From Neocallimastix lanati (nom. inval.) (lineage: Eukaryota > Neocallimastigomycota > Neocallimastigomycetes > Neocallimastigales > Neocallimastigaceae): 20,000 nucleotides of DNA. This document shows positions 1-9,735 of the stretch, in pieces. Position 1 is the first letter of the stretch. Each line of letters begins with the position of its first letter. The position numbers and the translations under genes are program-made. The notes below the pieces were generated by a model, which saw only the letters and a program-made list of their open reading frames with translations, searched no databases and was not told where the DNA came from. The stretch spans positions 375,001 through 395,000 of the forward strand of contig JACVTC010000118.1 of assembly GCA_016946835.1 (NCBI GenBank), given 5' to 3'.

Positions 1-1100
1 TCTTTCCTCACAACAACAAAATACTGATGATGCCGATGAAAAACCTGCAAAAAGAATAAAAACAGAAAAAAAAAGTAGAACATCTTCAGTATCTTCAACC
101 ACTTCAATAGCATCAACCACTGGTGGACGTAGTCATCGTGGTCGTCAAAACCATGGTGCTTACAACTCCAATGATACCAATGATGAAAATAATGCCAATT
201 CTTCGAATTCAACTCATTCTACTCATTCTACAAGAACCAATAAAAAAAAACCTAGTTCAATAAAAAATGTTATACCATCAGATTCTCTTACATATTTAAA
301 AGATGAACGTGTTCTTTGTTATCATGGTTTTTTGATTTATGAAGCAAAAGTAATATATAATATTTATTATTTTTTTTATAAAAAAAAAAAAAATGTTGAA
401 AATAAAATTATTTAATAAAAATTGAAATTTAAAATTATACATAAAGAAATTTAATTCAAATTTTAAATCTAAATCTAAATCTAAATCTAAATCTAAATCT
501 AAATCAAAAACAATATTAAAATTAAATTTTTAAATATAAATATTAATAAAAAAAAATAACAGATTTTAAAAAGTGAAATTTGGGAAAATAGTTCAAATCC
601 GGAAGAAAATGGACCCCATTATTTAGTTCACTATAAAGGATGGAAGCAAACGTAACTATTAAAAAAATAAAAAAGAATTAAAAAAAAAAAATTTTTTTAT
701 ATTGAAAAATAGATTAATTTTTTTTTTTAATAAAATGAAATCTCTCGTTTTATTTTTATTATTATTATTATTATTAAAATATCTTAATAATTATAATATT
801 TCAATATAATAATGTTAAAAAAAAAAAAAAAATTATTATTATTATTATTATTTATTAACAGATGGGATGAATGGGTATCAGAAGAAAGAATTCTTAAATG
901 GACAGATGAAAATATTAAAAAAAAGGATAGTTTAATTGAAACTTATACCCCGCATAATCGTAACCATGAAAAAAAAATAAGTACGACTAATGACAGTAAT
1001 AAAAAGAAAACCCATGAAGTGACCAAAACCAATAATGTAAATTTTTATAAAAAAAAATTTTTTTTTTTTGAAAACCTAATCTACTTTATTTTATTAATTT

Positions 1101-1162
<62 letters not shown>

Positions 1163-1512
1163 TTATTTAATTATATTATATTATATTATATTATATTTTA
1201 TTTTATTTAATTTTTATTAATACTTTACTCTTTTATATTACTTCTCTATTTATTTTATTTTATTTTATTTTATTAATACTTTACTCTTTTATATTACTTT
1301 ACTATTTATTTTATTTTATTTTATTTTTCGTTTATTTTATTATTAATATGAATTTTACTATTATTATTATTATTATAAATAATTGAAATTATTTATAAAG
1401 GTTGTTGAACCAATACGAAAAATAGAGATGAAGCTTCAAATTCCAGATTCACTAAAACTTCATTTAATAGATGATTGGGAAAATATAACAAAAGATAATA
1501 AAGTAATTATAA

Positions 1513-1544
<32 letters not shown>

Positions 1545-2074
1545 GATAATTTTTATTATTATTATTATTTTTAAATAATCATAAATTAATAATTTAATAT
1601 ATATAAATTTTATTTTTGTTATTAAAAATTAATAAAATAATATATATATATAAAGCTTGTCACATTACCTCGTAGTCCAACAGTACTTGAAATATTACAA
1701 GAATATAAAAAATTAAAATTTGAAAATAAGAATAATGAAATAAAGTATTTATCATTTATTAAGATTTACTTATATTGCATTAAAACTCTATTTAATTATG
1801 CTATTATTAATTATATATATATATATATATTTATATTTTAATAATAAATTTACAAAAATAGTAAGGAAAATGATTTAGTTTCGGAAATGTTAGATGGTAT
1901 ACAGTTATATTTTGATAGAGCCTTGGGAAATATTTTATTATATCGTTTTGAACGTGAACAGTATAATAATATAATAAAAGAGAATGAAGAAAAAAGTATG
2001 TCAGAAGTCTATGGTGTTGAACATTTAATACGACTTTTCGGTAAAAATATGAATTATTAATATCTTTATATTAA

Positions 2075-2117
<43 letters not shown>

Positions 2118-2170
2118 TTGTTGTTGTTGTTAATGTTGTTGGTTTCTTTATTAAAATAATAATATATACA

Positions 2171-2205
<35 letters not shown>

Positions 2206-2544
2206 CTATATTTTAGTTCAATTTCCATTTCTTCTAGAAGAAACAAATTTAGATCAAGATTCTGTAATTATAATTCAGCAATACATGAATGATTTCTTAA
2301 AGTAATAATAATATTTTTTTTTCTTACATATATATATATATAATAATTAAAATTTAAAAATAATATTATACATATAAAAATCCTTTTTATTTACAAATTA
2401 ATTAATTAATAATTATATATATATATATATAGATTTTTAGAAGATAATCAAAAAAGATTTTTCTTAGCAGAATATAAACGAGCTGATAATTCATATATAT
2501 CAAAATATAAAGAAGAAATAAAAATGCAAAAGACATTAAAATGA
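1..2544 (+). CDS. MRG15/Eaf3-type chromatin protein, chromo barrel plus MRG domain, 5' partial, 8 exons visible
   Basis: Exons read as 2-349, 563-651, 862-1036, 1401-1502, 1656-1744, 1862-2040, 2217-2301 and 2433-2544 (TGA stop). All seven introns are GT-AG, AT-rich and 117-364 bases, and joining them keeps one frame for 392 residues. No ATG occurs in frame before the window edge, so the N-terminus is missing. Visible residues 1-98 are a Ser/Thr/Asn-rich linker with a basic patch (KPAKRIKTEKKSR). Residues about 100-165 form a chromo barrel; the four aromatic cage residues of MRG15 are all present (Tyr in IYEAK, Tyr and Trp in HYKGW, Trp in WDEW), so methyl-lysine (H3K36me) binding is likely. 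Residues about 218-385 form the MRG domain (IPDSLKLHLIDDWE, LLYRFEREQY, YGVEHLIRLF, MNDFLKFLE). In the family this protein recruits NuA4-type acetyltransferase or Sin3/Rpd3S deacetylase complexes to transcribed chromatin. The family call is very secure; exact splice sites are hand-read. Confidence 0.93.
464..505 (+). repeat. (TAAATC)n hexamer repeat in intron 1 of the MRG gene
   Basis: About seven perfect tandem copies of a TAAATC unit sit within the first visible intron (350-562). It is not coding, and no function can be read from it. Confidence 0.9.
1217..1327 (+). repeat. 56-base tandem duplication in intron 3 of the MRG gene
   Basis: Two near-identical copies, 1217-1272 and 1273-1327, each begin TTAATACTTTACTCTTTTAT and end in a (TTTTA)n run. 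They differ mainly at one site (CTTCTC against CTTTAC). The duplication explains why this intron (1037-1400, 364 bases) is the longest in the gene. Confidence 0.85.
2066..2210 (+). repeat. Poly-T, (GTT)n and (TTA)n tracts in intron 6 of the MRG gene
   Basis: A T-run of over 35 bases (about 2079-2116) is followed by a short (TGT)n run and, from about 2171, a (TAT)n run reaching the pyrimidine stretch before the acceptor at 2215-2216. This is simple-sequence expansion inside an otherwise normal GT-AG intron. Confidence 0.85.
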
Positions 2545-2708
2545 ACTTTTTTTTTTTTTAAGAAAAAAATTTTTAAATTTTAGTTTTATTTAAATATAAA
2601 ATTTTATTATTTATTTATAATATATACCGATATATCTTAACTTAATTAAAGTGGATATATATAATTATATAATTATTTACTTTTTATTTTATATTTATTT
2701 ATTTATTT

Positions 2709-2758
<50 letters not shown>

Positions 2759-3522
2759 ATTTATTTTTATTTTTATTTTCTATTTTCTGGTTTTAATTTT
2801 TTTTTTTTCATTTTTTATTTAAATTTAAAAAATAAAATAAAGCAAAATAAAATAAAAAGAAAAAAGAAATATTAAAATAGTAGTTTGTATTTTTATATTG
2901 TTTTTATATTATTTTTTATCCCTATTAAATTTAATTATTTATATTTTTATTTATTATTAATTATATATATATATTTTACTTTATTAAAAATAACAATATC
3001 AATAATAATAAATTATTTAGATAAAATTTATTGTAGCATTTAACGAATATTTAAAAAATATAAAAAAAAAAAAAAAAATAAAAAATAAAAAATATAAAAT
3101 AAAAATATATTAAATATAAAAATAAAAATTAAAAAATAAAAAAAATAAAAAAATAAAATAATATATATATTATATTATTTATATATATTTCTTTTTATAA
3201 ATTCTAAATATTTATTATATTTTATTTTGGTTTATTTTAAATATTTTATATAAACATTTTATGAAGATTCCTATTTATAAATATATTTATTACTAATGTA
3301 AGAAAATTATTCGATAATCATAAATAAATTTGACTTTACAGATATTATACGTTTAAATTTTTTTTTTTTTGAAAATCAGAAACTGAAAATTTTTTATTTA
3401 TAACATATGAATATATATATATATATTTAATAAAAAAAAAAAAAAAGGATTTAATATGTTAATTTATGTTAATATTAGAAAAAAAGAAAGAAAGAAAGAA
3501 AGAAAATTGAGATGGTAATACA

Positions 3523-3553
<31 letters not shown>

Positions 3554-3700
3554 AAACATTTTTTATTTTTTTTAAAAAAAAAGTAAAAAGTATATCATGG
3601 AAAATTTTTTAATCATTTTTTTTATTAAATATTTTTTACTCTTATTAAAAAATATTTTTGTAGTTCGAACTAGAATTATGATTGGTCACTTCCCTTTAAA

Positions 3701-3731
<31 letters not shown>

Positions 3732-4568
3732 TTTTTTTTTTTTTTTTTTTTAATTTTAAAATAAATTATTTAAAAAATATTTATTTTTATATAGATAATA
3801 ATAATAATATATATATTTTAAACCATTATTATTTAATTTAATTTTTTAAAGTAGTTAATTTTAAAAATCATAGGTAAAGTTATCATCATAATTTAATTTT
3901 TGTTATTAAATATCATTACTGTCATTTATTTAATTTATGAATATAAAATAAAAGAGTAGTATAAATATATATATATATTTTAATTATTAACGGAACACAA
4001 TAATTCAATTAATAATAAAATTATAAGGACTAATAATAAAAAGTGAAAATATCTATTATTAATTATTACTTTATTCTTAAATTTAATCCTTCAAATAAAA
4101 TATCAATATTATATCTTAATATTTATTTTAAATTTAGTAGTACGATAAAAAATAAGTTTAATTTTACATAAAATTTATGAATTGAAATTTCATTTGAATT
4201 ATTATTTTTATATAAAAAAAAAGTTAATAAAAAAAAAAACGAAGCAATAAGTTATATCTAGAATTGAAATTGATTTTAAATAATATATATATGTTTTTTT
4301 TTTTTTTTTTTTTTGAAATTTCAATTTTTAAAAGTAAATATTTAATTGCATTTTTATAAATATTAACTAATAACTTTTCAACTATATTATCATAACCTAA
4401 ATATATTAAATTTATTAGAGTCATCATATATACAATACTATCATTTTATATACCATTTTTTATATATATATTTTTTTTTATTTTTATTTTTTTTCTATAT
4501 ATATATATATATATTTTAATTTATTCTAATTTATTTTTTTAGAATATATATAAAAAAATATACTGACA
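2545..4568. other. Intergenic region between the MRG and helicase genes, no gene seen
   Basis: Two kilobases of A/T-rich simple sequence: an (ATTT)n run and T-run at 2690-2760, A- and T-runs, a (GAAA)n run at 3484-3504, (TA)n tracts and (TTA)n at 3702-3730. The short open frames here are low-complexity artefacts. Two details are listed as findings: a perfect 12-base palindrome at 3661-3672 and a minus-strand coding-like stretch at 4224-4427. The last ~100 bases before 4569 must hold the helicase promoter; a T-rich stretch ending TTTTTTAG at 4535-4542 could be an initiator or a 5'-UTR splice acceptor, which cannot be decided here. Confidence 0.7.
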
Positions 4569-7313
4569 ATGGATGATGGTTTGATGTTAAATCTGTCAAC
4601 AGAACCCGTTAAAAGAAAAAAGGGTATCAATAAAGTTGCTTCCGGTTTAAAAGGAAACTGGAAACAAAGAAGAATTAATGCCAAAAAAAGTATGACAAAT
4701 AAAAATGATAATCGTTCTCCTTTCAATCTTAATAATAATAACAATAGTAAAGCAAAAGGAATAAATTTACAAAATAAATCCAATAATTTTAATTTCGGTT
4801 TTAATAAAACTAAAACTAATGCCAACAATAGCAATAATAATAAAAATTCGTTTACCACAGTTCCACAAAATAAAAATAAGACAGAAAGTGACTTTGAAAT
4901 TGATAAAATTATTCAAGAAGTAACTGGTCAAGGAAAAGATAAAAAAGATAAACAAGGAAAAGGTGTTACTAAAACTAACGTTGTTTCTTCTCTTTTTACT
5001 TCTAACCCAGAAATTCAATCATATGGTTCCTTTGAAAACAAAAATAGAAAAAAATTTGATTTGTTTGAAACGAATAACGAAGATACTGAAAAAGTTATTA
5101 GAAATTTCAAGGATACAGGATTAGATCCAGTACTTTGTTATCATTTAAAGCATAAACTTTCCTTAGAAAAACCAACTAATATTCAGGCAAAATCTATTCC
5201 ATATTTACTTAATCAAACTAAAAGAGAGAAGGGCTCACCAGTGGATGGTGATGTTATAATTCAAGCTCAAACTGGTTCTGGTAAAACTTTAACTTTTCTT
5301 TTACCTATAATAAGTCGTCTTTTATCTATTGATGATGATAGTGTTGATCGTTCTATCGGTACACTTGCTATTATTTTAGTGCCAACAAGAGAATTAGCAA
5401 AACAAATCCAACAAGTTATGGAAAATTTAGTTCGTCTTTCCGGTACAATTAAAAATATGGAGGAAGATGATGAAGATGAAAATGAAGGTGAAGGTGAAGA
5501 TGATGATGAAGATAAGGATGAAATGGATATAGAATATAATAAATCATCAAAGTCAAAATTAAAAGAACAAGATAGTGATAGACAAATTAAATATAAGCAT
5601 TGGATTACTCCAGGTATTATTGCTGGTGGTGATAAAAAGAAATCAGAAAAAGCACGTTTACGTAAAGGTGTTAACATTTTAGTTAGTACTCCAGGTCGCT
5701 TATTAGATCATTTACAAAATACTAATTCTTTTGATATAAGTCAACTTCGTTGGGTAGTATTAGATGAAGCTGATCGATTATTAGAATTAGGTTTTGAAGA
5801 AACTATTAAAAGTATAATTCAATTAATTCAAGAAAAGGCAATCTATGCCACTCGTAGAAAATTACCACCTAGTAATACTACCACCACTACTACTACTAAT
5901 AATAATAATAATAATAATAAAAATTCAAATAGTAATAAAGGTAATAGCAAAAATGGTTTATTTAATAATAAAAATGCTAATAATTCAAAAAGAAAATTGA
6001 TTAATAAATTTAATATCGAAGAAATTGTTTCCGTTTTACCTAAAAGAGTTCAATTTATATTATGTTCAGCAACCATTGCAGAAGAAGTGAAAAAATTAGC
6101 CGAATATAGTTTATATAATCCAAAATTAATTAAAGATGATTCTAATGAAGAAGAAAATGGAGAAGGTGTTGATGGTGAAGAAAATAGTAATGGAATGACA
6201 GTTTCTGTTCCAACTCAATTAAAACAATCTTACGTTGTTACTCCAGCTAAATTACGATTAGTAACTCTTGTCACCAAATTACAATCCATTATTGCCAAAG
6301 CACCAAATAAAAAAGCTAAAGTGATTGTTTTCATGTCTTGTAGTGATACAGTAGAATTTCATCATCGATTATTTGGGGAATATAATGAAAAAGCTACTGT
6401 TTTAGATGATGAAATTAGAGCTGAAGAAAAGAAAAAACAACAACAAAAAAATAAAGGTAATAATAATAGTAGTAGTAAGAAGGAAGAAGAAAAGCAGAAT
6501 AATGATCCTTCAAAGAAAGAAAAAACTCAAACCTATATTATTGGTGAATTATTTAAAAATACCCCAATATATAAACTTTATGGTAATCTTCCTCAGGCAG
6601 AACGTACTCGTATCTTTATGGAATATAGTAAAGCTGATAATGGTATACTGTTATGTACAGATGTAGCTGCTCGTGGTTTAGATCTTCCTGATGTCAATCA
6701 AATTATTCAATATGATCCACCCTGTGATTTTAAAGATTATATTCACCGTATTGGTCGTACTGCACGTATTGGTCGACAAGGTAATGCCCTTTTATTCCTT
6801 TTACCAAGTGAAATTGAATATTTAGATATAATGAAATCTCAAGGACTTGATGTTGAAGAAGTTCGTGTAGAAGATTCCATTAAGGAAGGACTTCTTCCAA
6901 GAGAGCAAAAGGATTGGGATTATGCTGCCACAAATATTCAAATGAAATTAGAAAGATTTGTTCTTTCCAGTCCAGATTTAGTTTTAGCAGCAAAGAAAGC
7001 ATTTACTTCCTTTGTCAGAGCATATGCTACTCACTCTTCCACCGAAAAACATATTTTCCATATTAAGAAACTTCATCTAGGTCACTTAGCTAAATGTTTT
7101 GCCCTTCGTGAAGCCCCATCCAATATAAAAGATGTTAATAAGCCTAATAATGAAAAATCTAATCATGGTAAAAATGGTGGTAAACCTATGAGTGCTAAAC
7201 AAAAAGAAATAATGAAACAAAAACGTAAATTATTAAATGTTAGTGAATTTGATACGAATACCACCATCTATACTGGTCCAAATACAAGAAAGAAGAGAAA
7301 GACTAAAAAATAA
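4569..7313 (+). CDS. ddx31: DEAD-box ATP-dependent RNA helicase, DDX31/Dbp7 type
   Basis: A single uninterrupted frame of 914 residues. All helicase motifs are present and in order: Q-motif region (TNIQAKSIP), motif I AQTGSGKT (233-240), Ia PTRELAKQ (272-279), Ib TPGRLLDHL (from 374), II DEAD (399-402), III SAT (500-502), IV (VIVFMSCSD), [12 protein letters not shown] (about 697-707) and [13 protein letters not shown] (726-736). The region around 800-850 ([34 protein letters not shown]) matches the C-terminal extension of the nucleolar Dbp7/DDX31 and Dbp4/Has1 groups; motif II continuing LLELGFEE and the N-terminal layout favour Dbp7/DDX31, which acts in early 60S ribosomal subunit assembly. 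Amoeba-type insertions split the core: an acidic stretch (about 298-325) between Ia and Ib, a Thr/Asn run (about 437-460) between II and III, and a Lys/Glu-rich stretch in domain 2. The tail is basic (TRKKRKTKK), as expected for nucleolar targeting. The first ATG of the frame is taken as start. Confidence 0.95.
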   Translation: MDDGLMLNLSTEPVKRKKGINKVASGLKGNWKQRRINAKKSMTNKNDNRSPFNLNNNNNSKAKGINLQNKSNNFNFGFNKTKTNANNSNNNKNSFTTVPQNKNKTESDFEIDKIIQEVTGQGKDKKDKQGKGVTKTNVVSSLFTSNPEIQSYGSFENKNRKKFDLFETNNEDTEKVIRNFKDTGLDPVLCYHLKHKLSLEKPTNIQAKSIPYLLNQTKREKGSPVDGDVIIQAQTGSGKTLTFLLPIISRLLSIDDDSVDRSIGTLAIILVPTRELAKQIQQVMENLVRLSGTIKNMEEDDEDENEGEGEDDDEDKDEMDIEYNKSSKSKLKEQDSDRQIKYKHWITPGIIAGGDKKKSEKARLRKGVNILVSTPGRLLDHLQNTNSFDISQLRWVVLDEADRLLELGFEETIKSIIQLIQEKAIYATRRKLPPSNTTTTTTTNNNNNNNKNSNSNKGNSKNGLFNNKNANNSKRKLINKFNIEEIVSVLPKRVQFILCSATIAEEVKKLAEYSLYNPKLIKDDSNEEENGEGVDGEENSNGMTVSVPTQLKQSYVVTPAKLRLVTLVTKLQSIIAKAPNKKAKVIVFMSCSDTVEFHHRLFGEYNEKATVLDDEIRAEEKKKQQQKNKGNNNSSSKKEEEKQNNDPSKKEKTQTYIIGELFKNTPIYKLYGNLPQAERTRIFMEYSKADNGILLCTDVAARGLDLPDVNQIIQYDPPCDFKDYIHRIGRTARIGRQGNALLFLLPSEIEYLDIMKSQGLDVEEVRVEDSIKEGLLPREQKDWDYAATNIQMKLERFVLSSPDLVLAAKKAFTSFVRAYATHSSTEKHIFHIKKLHLGHLAKCFALREAPSNIKDVNKPNNEKSNHGKNGGKPMSAKQKEIMKQKRKLLNVSEFDTNTTIYTGPNTRKKRKTKK

Positions 7314-7350
7314 AAATATGGAATTTGAATATGAAATGAATATTATTTTT

Positions 7351-7435
7351 AAAATATTGAATGAATATTGAATTTAAAATATTGAATGAATATTGAATTT
7401 AAAATATTGAATGAATATTGAATTTAAATATTGAA
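7351..7435 (+). repeat. 25-base tandem repeat just 3' of the helicase gene
   Basis: Three perfect copies (7351-7375, 7376-7400, 7401-7425) and a partial fourth of a unit starting AAAATATTGAATGAATATTG. The array starts 38 bases after the helicase stop codon, so it probably lies in the 3' UTR or at the polyadenylation region. Confidence 0.92.
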
Positions 7436-7912
7436 AAAATATTAAATTATAAAAAATAAATTTTTTTTTTCTTAAACTAAATTGTGATATCAAAATAAAT
7501 ATTAAAACTATTTATTTCCTTTATTTCTTTATTTTTAATCTATTTATTTATTTTTTTTTTTAATGACATAAAAATAATAAAAAGAATACTTTGAATTATT
7601 ATATTAAAATTAAAACATATTAAAAAAAAAAAAAAAAAAAATTATTATTATTATAATAAATATTAATAAGCATTAATTTATTTAATATTTTTATTTTTAT
7701 TATTATTACTTTTTCATTTCTTTTATAAAAAAATTTTTTTAATAATCTTCATTGTACTTTTTAATTTATTTATACATATTTTTAGACTTTTTTTTTTTCT
7801 AAAAAAAAATAAAAAAAATTATTATTTAAACTAAAACATTTTAATAATAAATAATAAAATTATTTTAATAATACATAATATATTTATATAAAATATGAAA
7901 ATCATTTTAGAC

Positions 7913-7940
<28 letters not shown>

Positions 7941-7944
<4 letters not shown>

Positions 7945-7966
7945 ATTATTATTATTATTATTATTA

Positions 7967-8030
<64 letters not shown>

Positions 8031-8034
8031 AATA

Positions 8035-8100
<66 letters not shown>
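7941..8100 (+). repeat. (TTA)n microsatellite, about 160 bases
   Basis: Two long (TTA)n blocks are separated by the short interruption ATAAATATATTA at about 8029-8040. Such trinucleotide tracts are typical of Dictyostelium intergenic DNA. Confidence 0.95.
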
Positions 8101-8101
<1 letters not shown>

Positions 8102-8675
8102 AATATATTCATATTGTATTTAATTTATAGATAGCATGGTTTTATAGTAAGTCAAGCATAGTACAAATATGCAAAAAAGTTTTTTAATACTTAATTAAAA
8201 TTTTAAAACAAAAAGTTAATTTATAAAAAAATATATATATATATTTTTTTATTCATCTTTATGTATAATTTTTTTTTATTAAAGTTTGTGATTTAAAAGT
8301 TTATATTTTTTGACAGAAAAAGTTTTTGTTATTATTATTATTTTCTTCTGTCAAATAATAATGACAAAATAAAAAGTAAAAAATGAAAAATAAAAAATAA
8401 AATATAATAATAGTAAAAAAAAAAAAAAAAAAAAATGTTATTATATTTTATATATTTTTATTTTTCTTATTTTCAAAAGAAGTTGAAAAGATGGTTTAAT
8501 GAATTTCTAATTATTAAATATTCATATAAAAATATACACCTTGTGCTTAATTTGTAAATAACATATTCTATATTAAGTCAATCATATTATAATATATTAT
8601 TATTAATATTTATATGTAAAATTTTTTATAATAAATAGTGTCATTTTTAATATGAAAAGTTTATTTGAAAATTAA

Positions 8676-8708
<33 letters not shown>

Positions 8709-8868
8709 TAAATAATAAATAATAAATAATAAATAATAAATAATAAATAATAAATAATAAATAATAAATAATAAATAATAAATAATAAATAATAAATAAT
8801 AAATAATAGATAAATAATAAATAAATAATTAATTAAATAATAAATAATAAATAATATATAATATATAA
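8676..8868 (+). repeat. (AAT)n followed by a heptamer (TAAATAA)n array
   Basis: An (AAT)n run at about 8676-8703 passes into some 15 near-perfect copies of a seven-base TAAATAA unit to about 8807, then decays into irregular copies. Because the period is seven, the array stays open in some frames and yields a spurious 66-residue minus-strand frame (YYLLFII repeats). Confidence 0.92.
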
Positions 8869-9735
8869 ACAATTAAATAATACATAATTAAATGTACATA
8901 TTTTACATTTGTTTTATAGAGGTGGTTAATAATAAAAGTCATCAATAATATTTGTAATACCTGCTGATTGAACTAATATAGAACTGAAAGAATGTTAAAA
9001 CAAAAAAAAAGTTAATTTTATAATAATTTTTAGATATTTTAATAATGAATCATTTTAAATTAAGCTCTTTTAACTTTTTTTATTTCTTCTCTATAAAAAT
9101 TAATTATACTATTAAAATATATGAAAAAAAAAAATTTTTTTTTTTATTACTATATTAAAAATTTAATTAAGTCACTGTAGAAATTTAGGAAATTATTAAA
9201 AGTTTATGGCAACTCAAATTAAAATATAAAAAGATAAAAAATATTTTATTTTTTTATTTAATTTTTTTTTTTTTTTTATTTTTAATTTATATTTAAAAAA
9301 TAAAAAATAAATTTTTTTTATTTTATATAAAATATATTTTAATTAGTTAATAATTATTAAAAAAAAAATAATAACAATAATAATAATAAAATTAATGAAA
9401 ATTTGAAAATATAAAATTGAATAAAAAAAAAAATAAAATAAAAGTAATTTAATATTTTTAAAAAATATAGTAATATCAAAAATGAAGGGCTAGTTTTTAA
9501 AACAAGAATTTTTTTTTTTTGAAAAAAAAGACTTTTCTAAAAAATGAATATAAAAATAAAAAAATTAAAATTTTAATTTATATATAATTATTTTTATATT
9601 ATTTCATTTAATGTAATAATAAAAAGATTATATTTATTTATTATATTTTGTATTAATATTTAATTATTAACTAAGAAACAAGTAAACAAAAATAAAACAA
9701 ATAGGCACAAAAATTAAAGAATTTCAATAATAAAA

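Larger units (their letters stand above)
7436..9735. other. Intergenic region between the helicase and Gag-like genes, no gene seen
   Basis: About 2.3 kb of A/T simple sequence without a credible reading frame. It holds the (TTA)n block at 7941-8100, the heptamer array at 8700-8807, several A- and T-runs, and two weakly similar unique stretches near 8098-8170 and 8517-8600. The open frames at 7895-8134 (plus) and 8672-8872 (minus) are translations of these microsatellites. Confidence 0.7.

Noticed and set aside
812-1210. Open frame of 132 codons starting MLKKKKK
   Set aside because: Its start and end are intron sequence; only 862-1036 is real, as exon 3 of the MRG gene (WDEWVSEERILKW).
4526-5677. 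Minus-strand frames inside the helicase gene (4526-4858, 4767-5018, 5267-5677) and the plus-strand frame 6406-6666
   Set aside because: Shadows of the helicase codons; they mirror Asn-, Asp- and Lys-rich runs in the real frame and lack their own signals.
7895-8872. Frames made of Tyr/Ile/Leu runs at 7895-8134 and 8672-8872
   Set aside because: Translations of (TTA)n and heptamer arrays.
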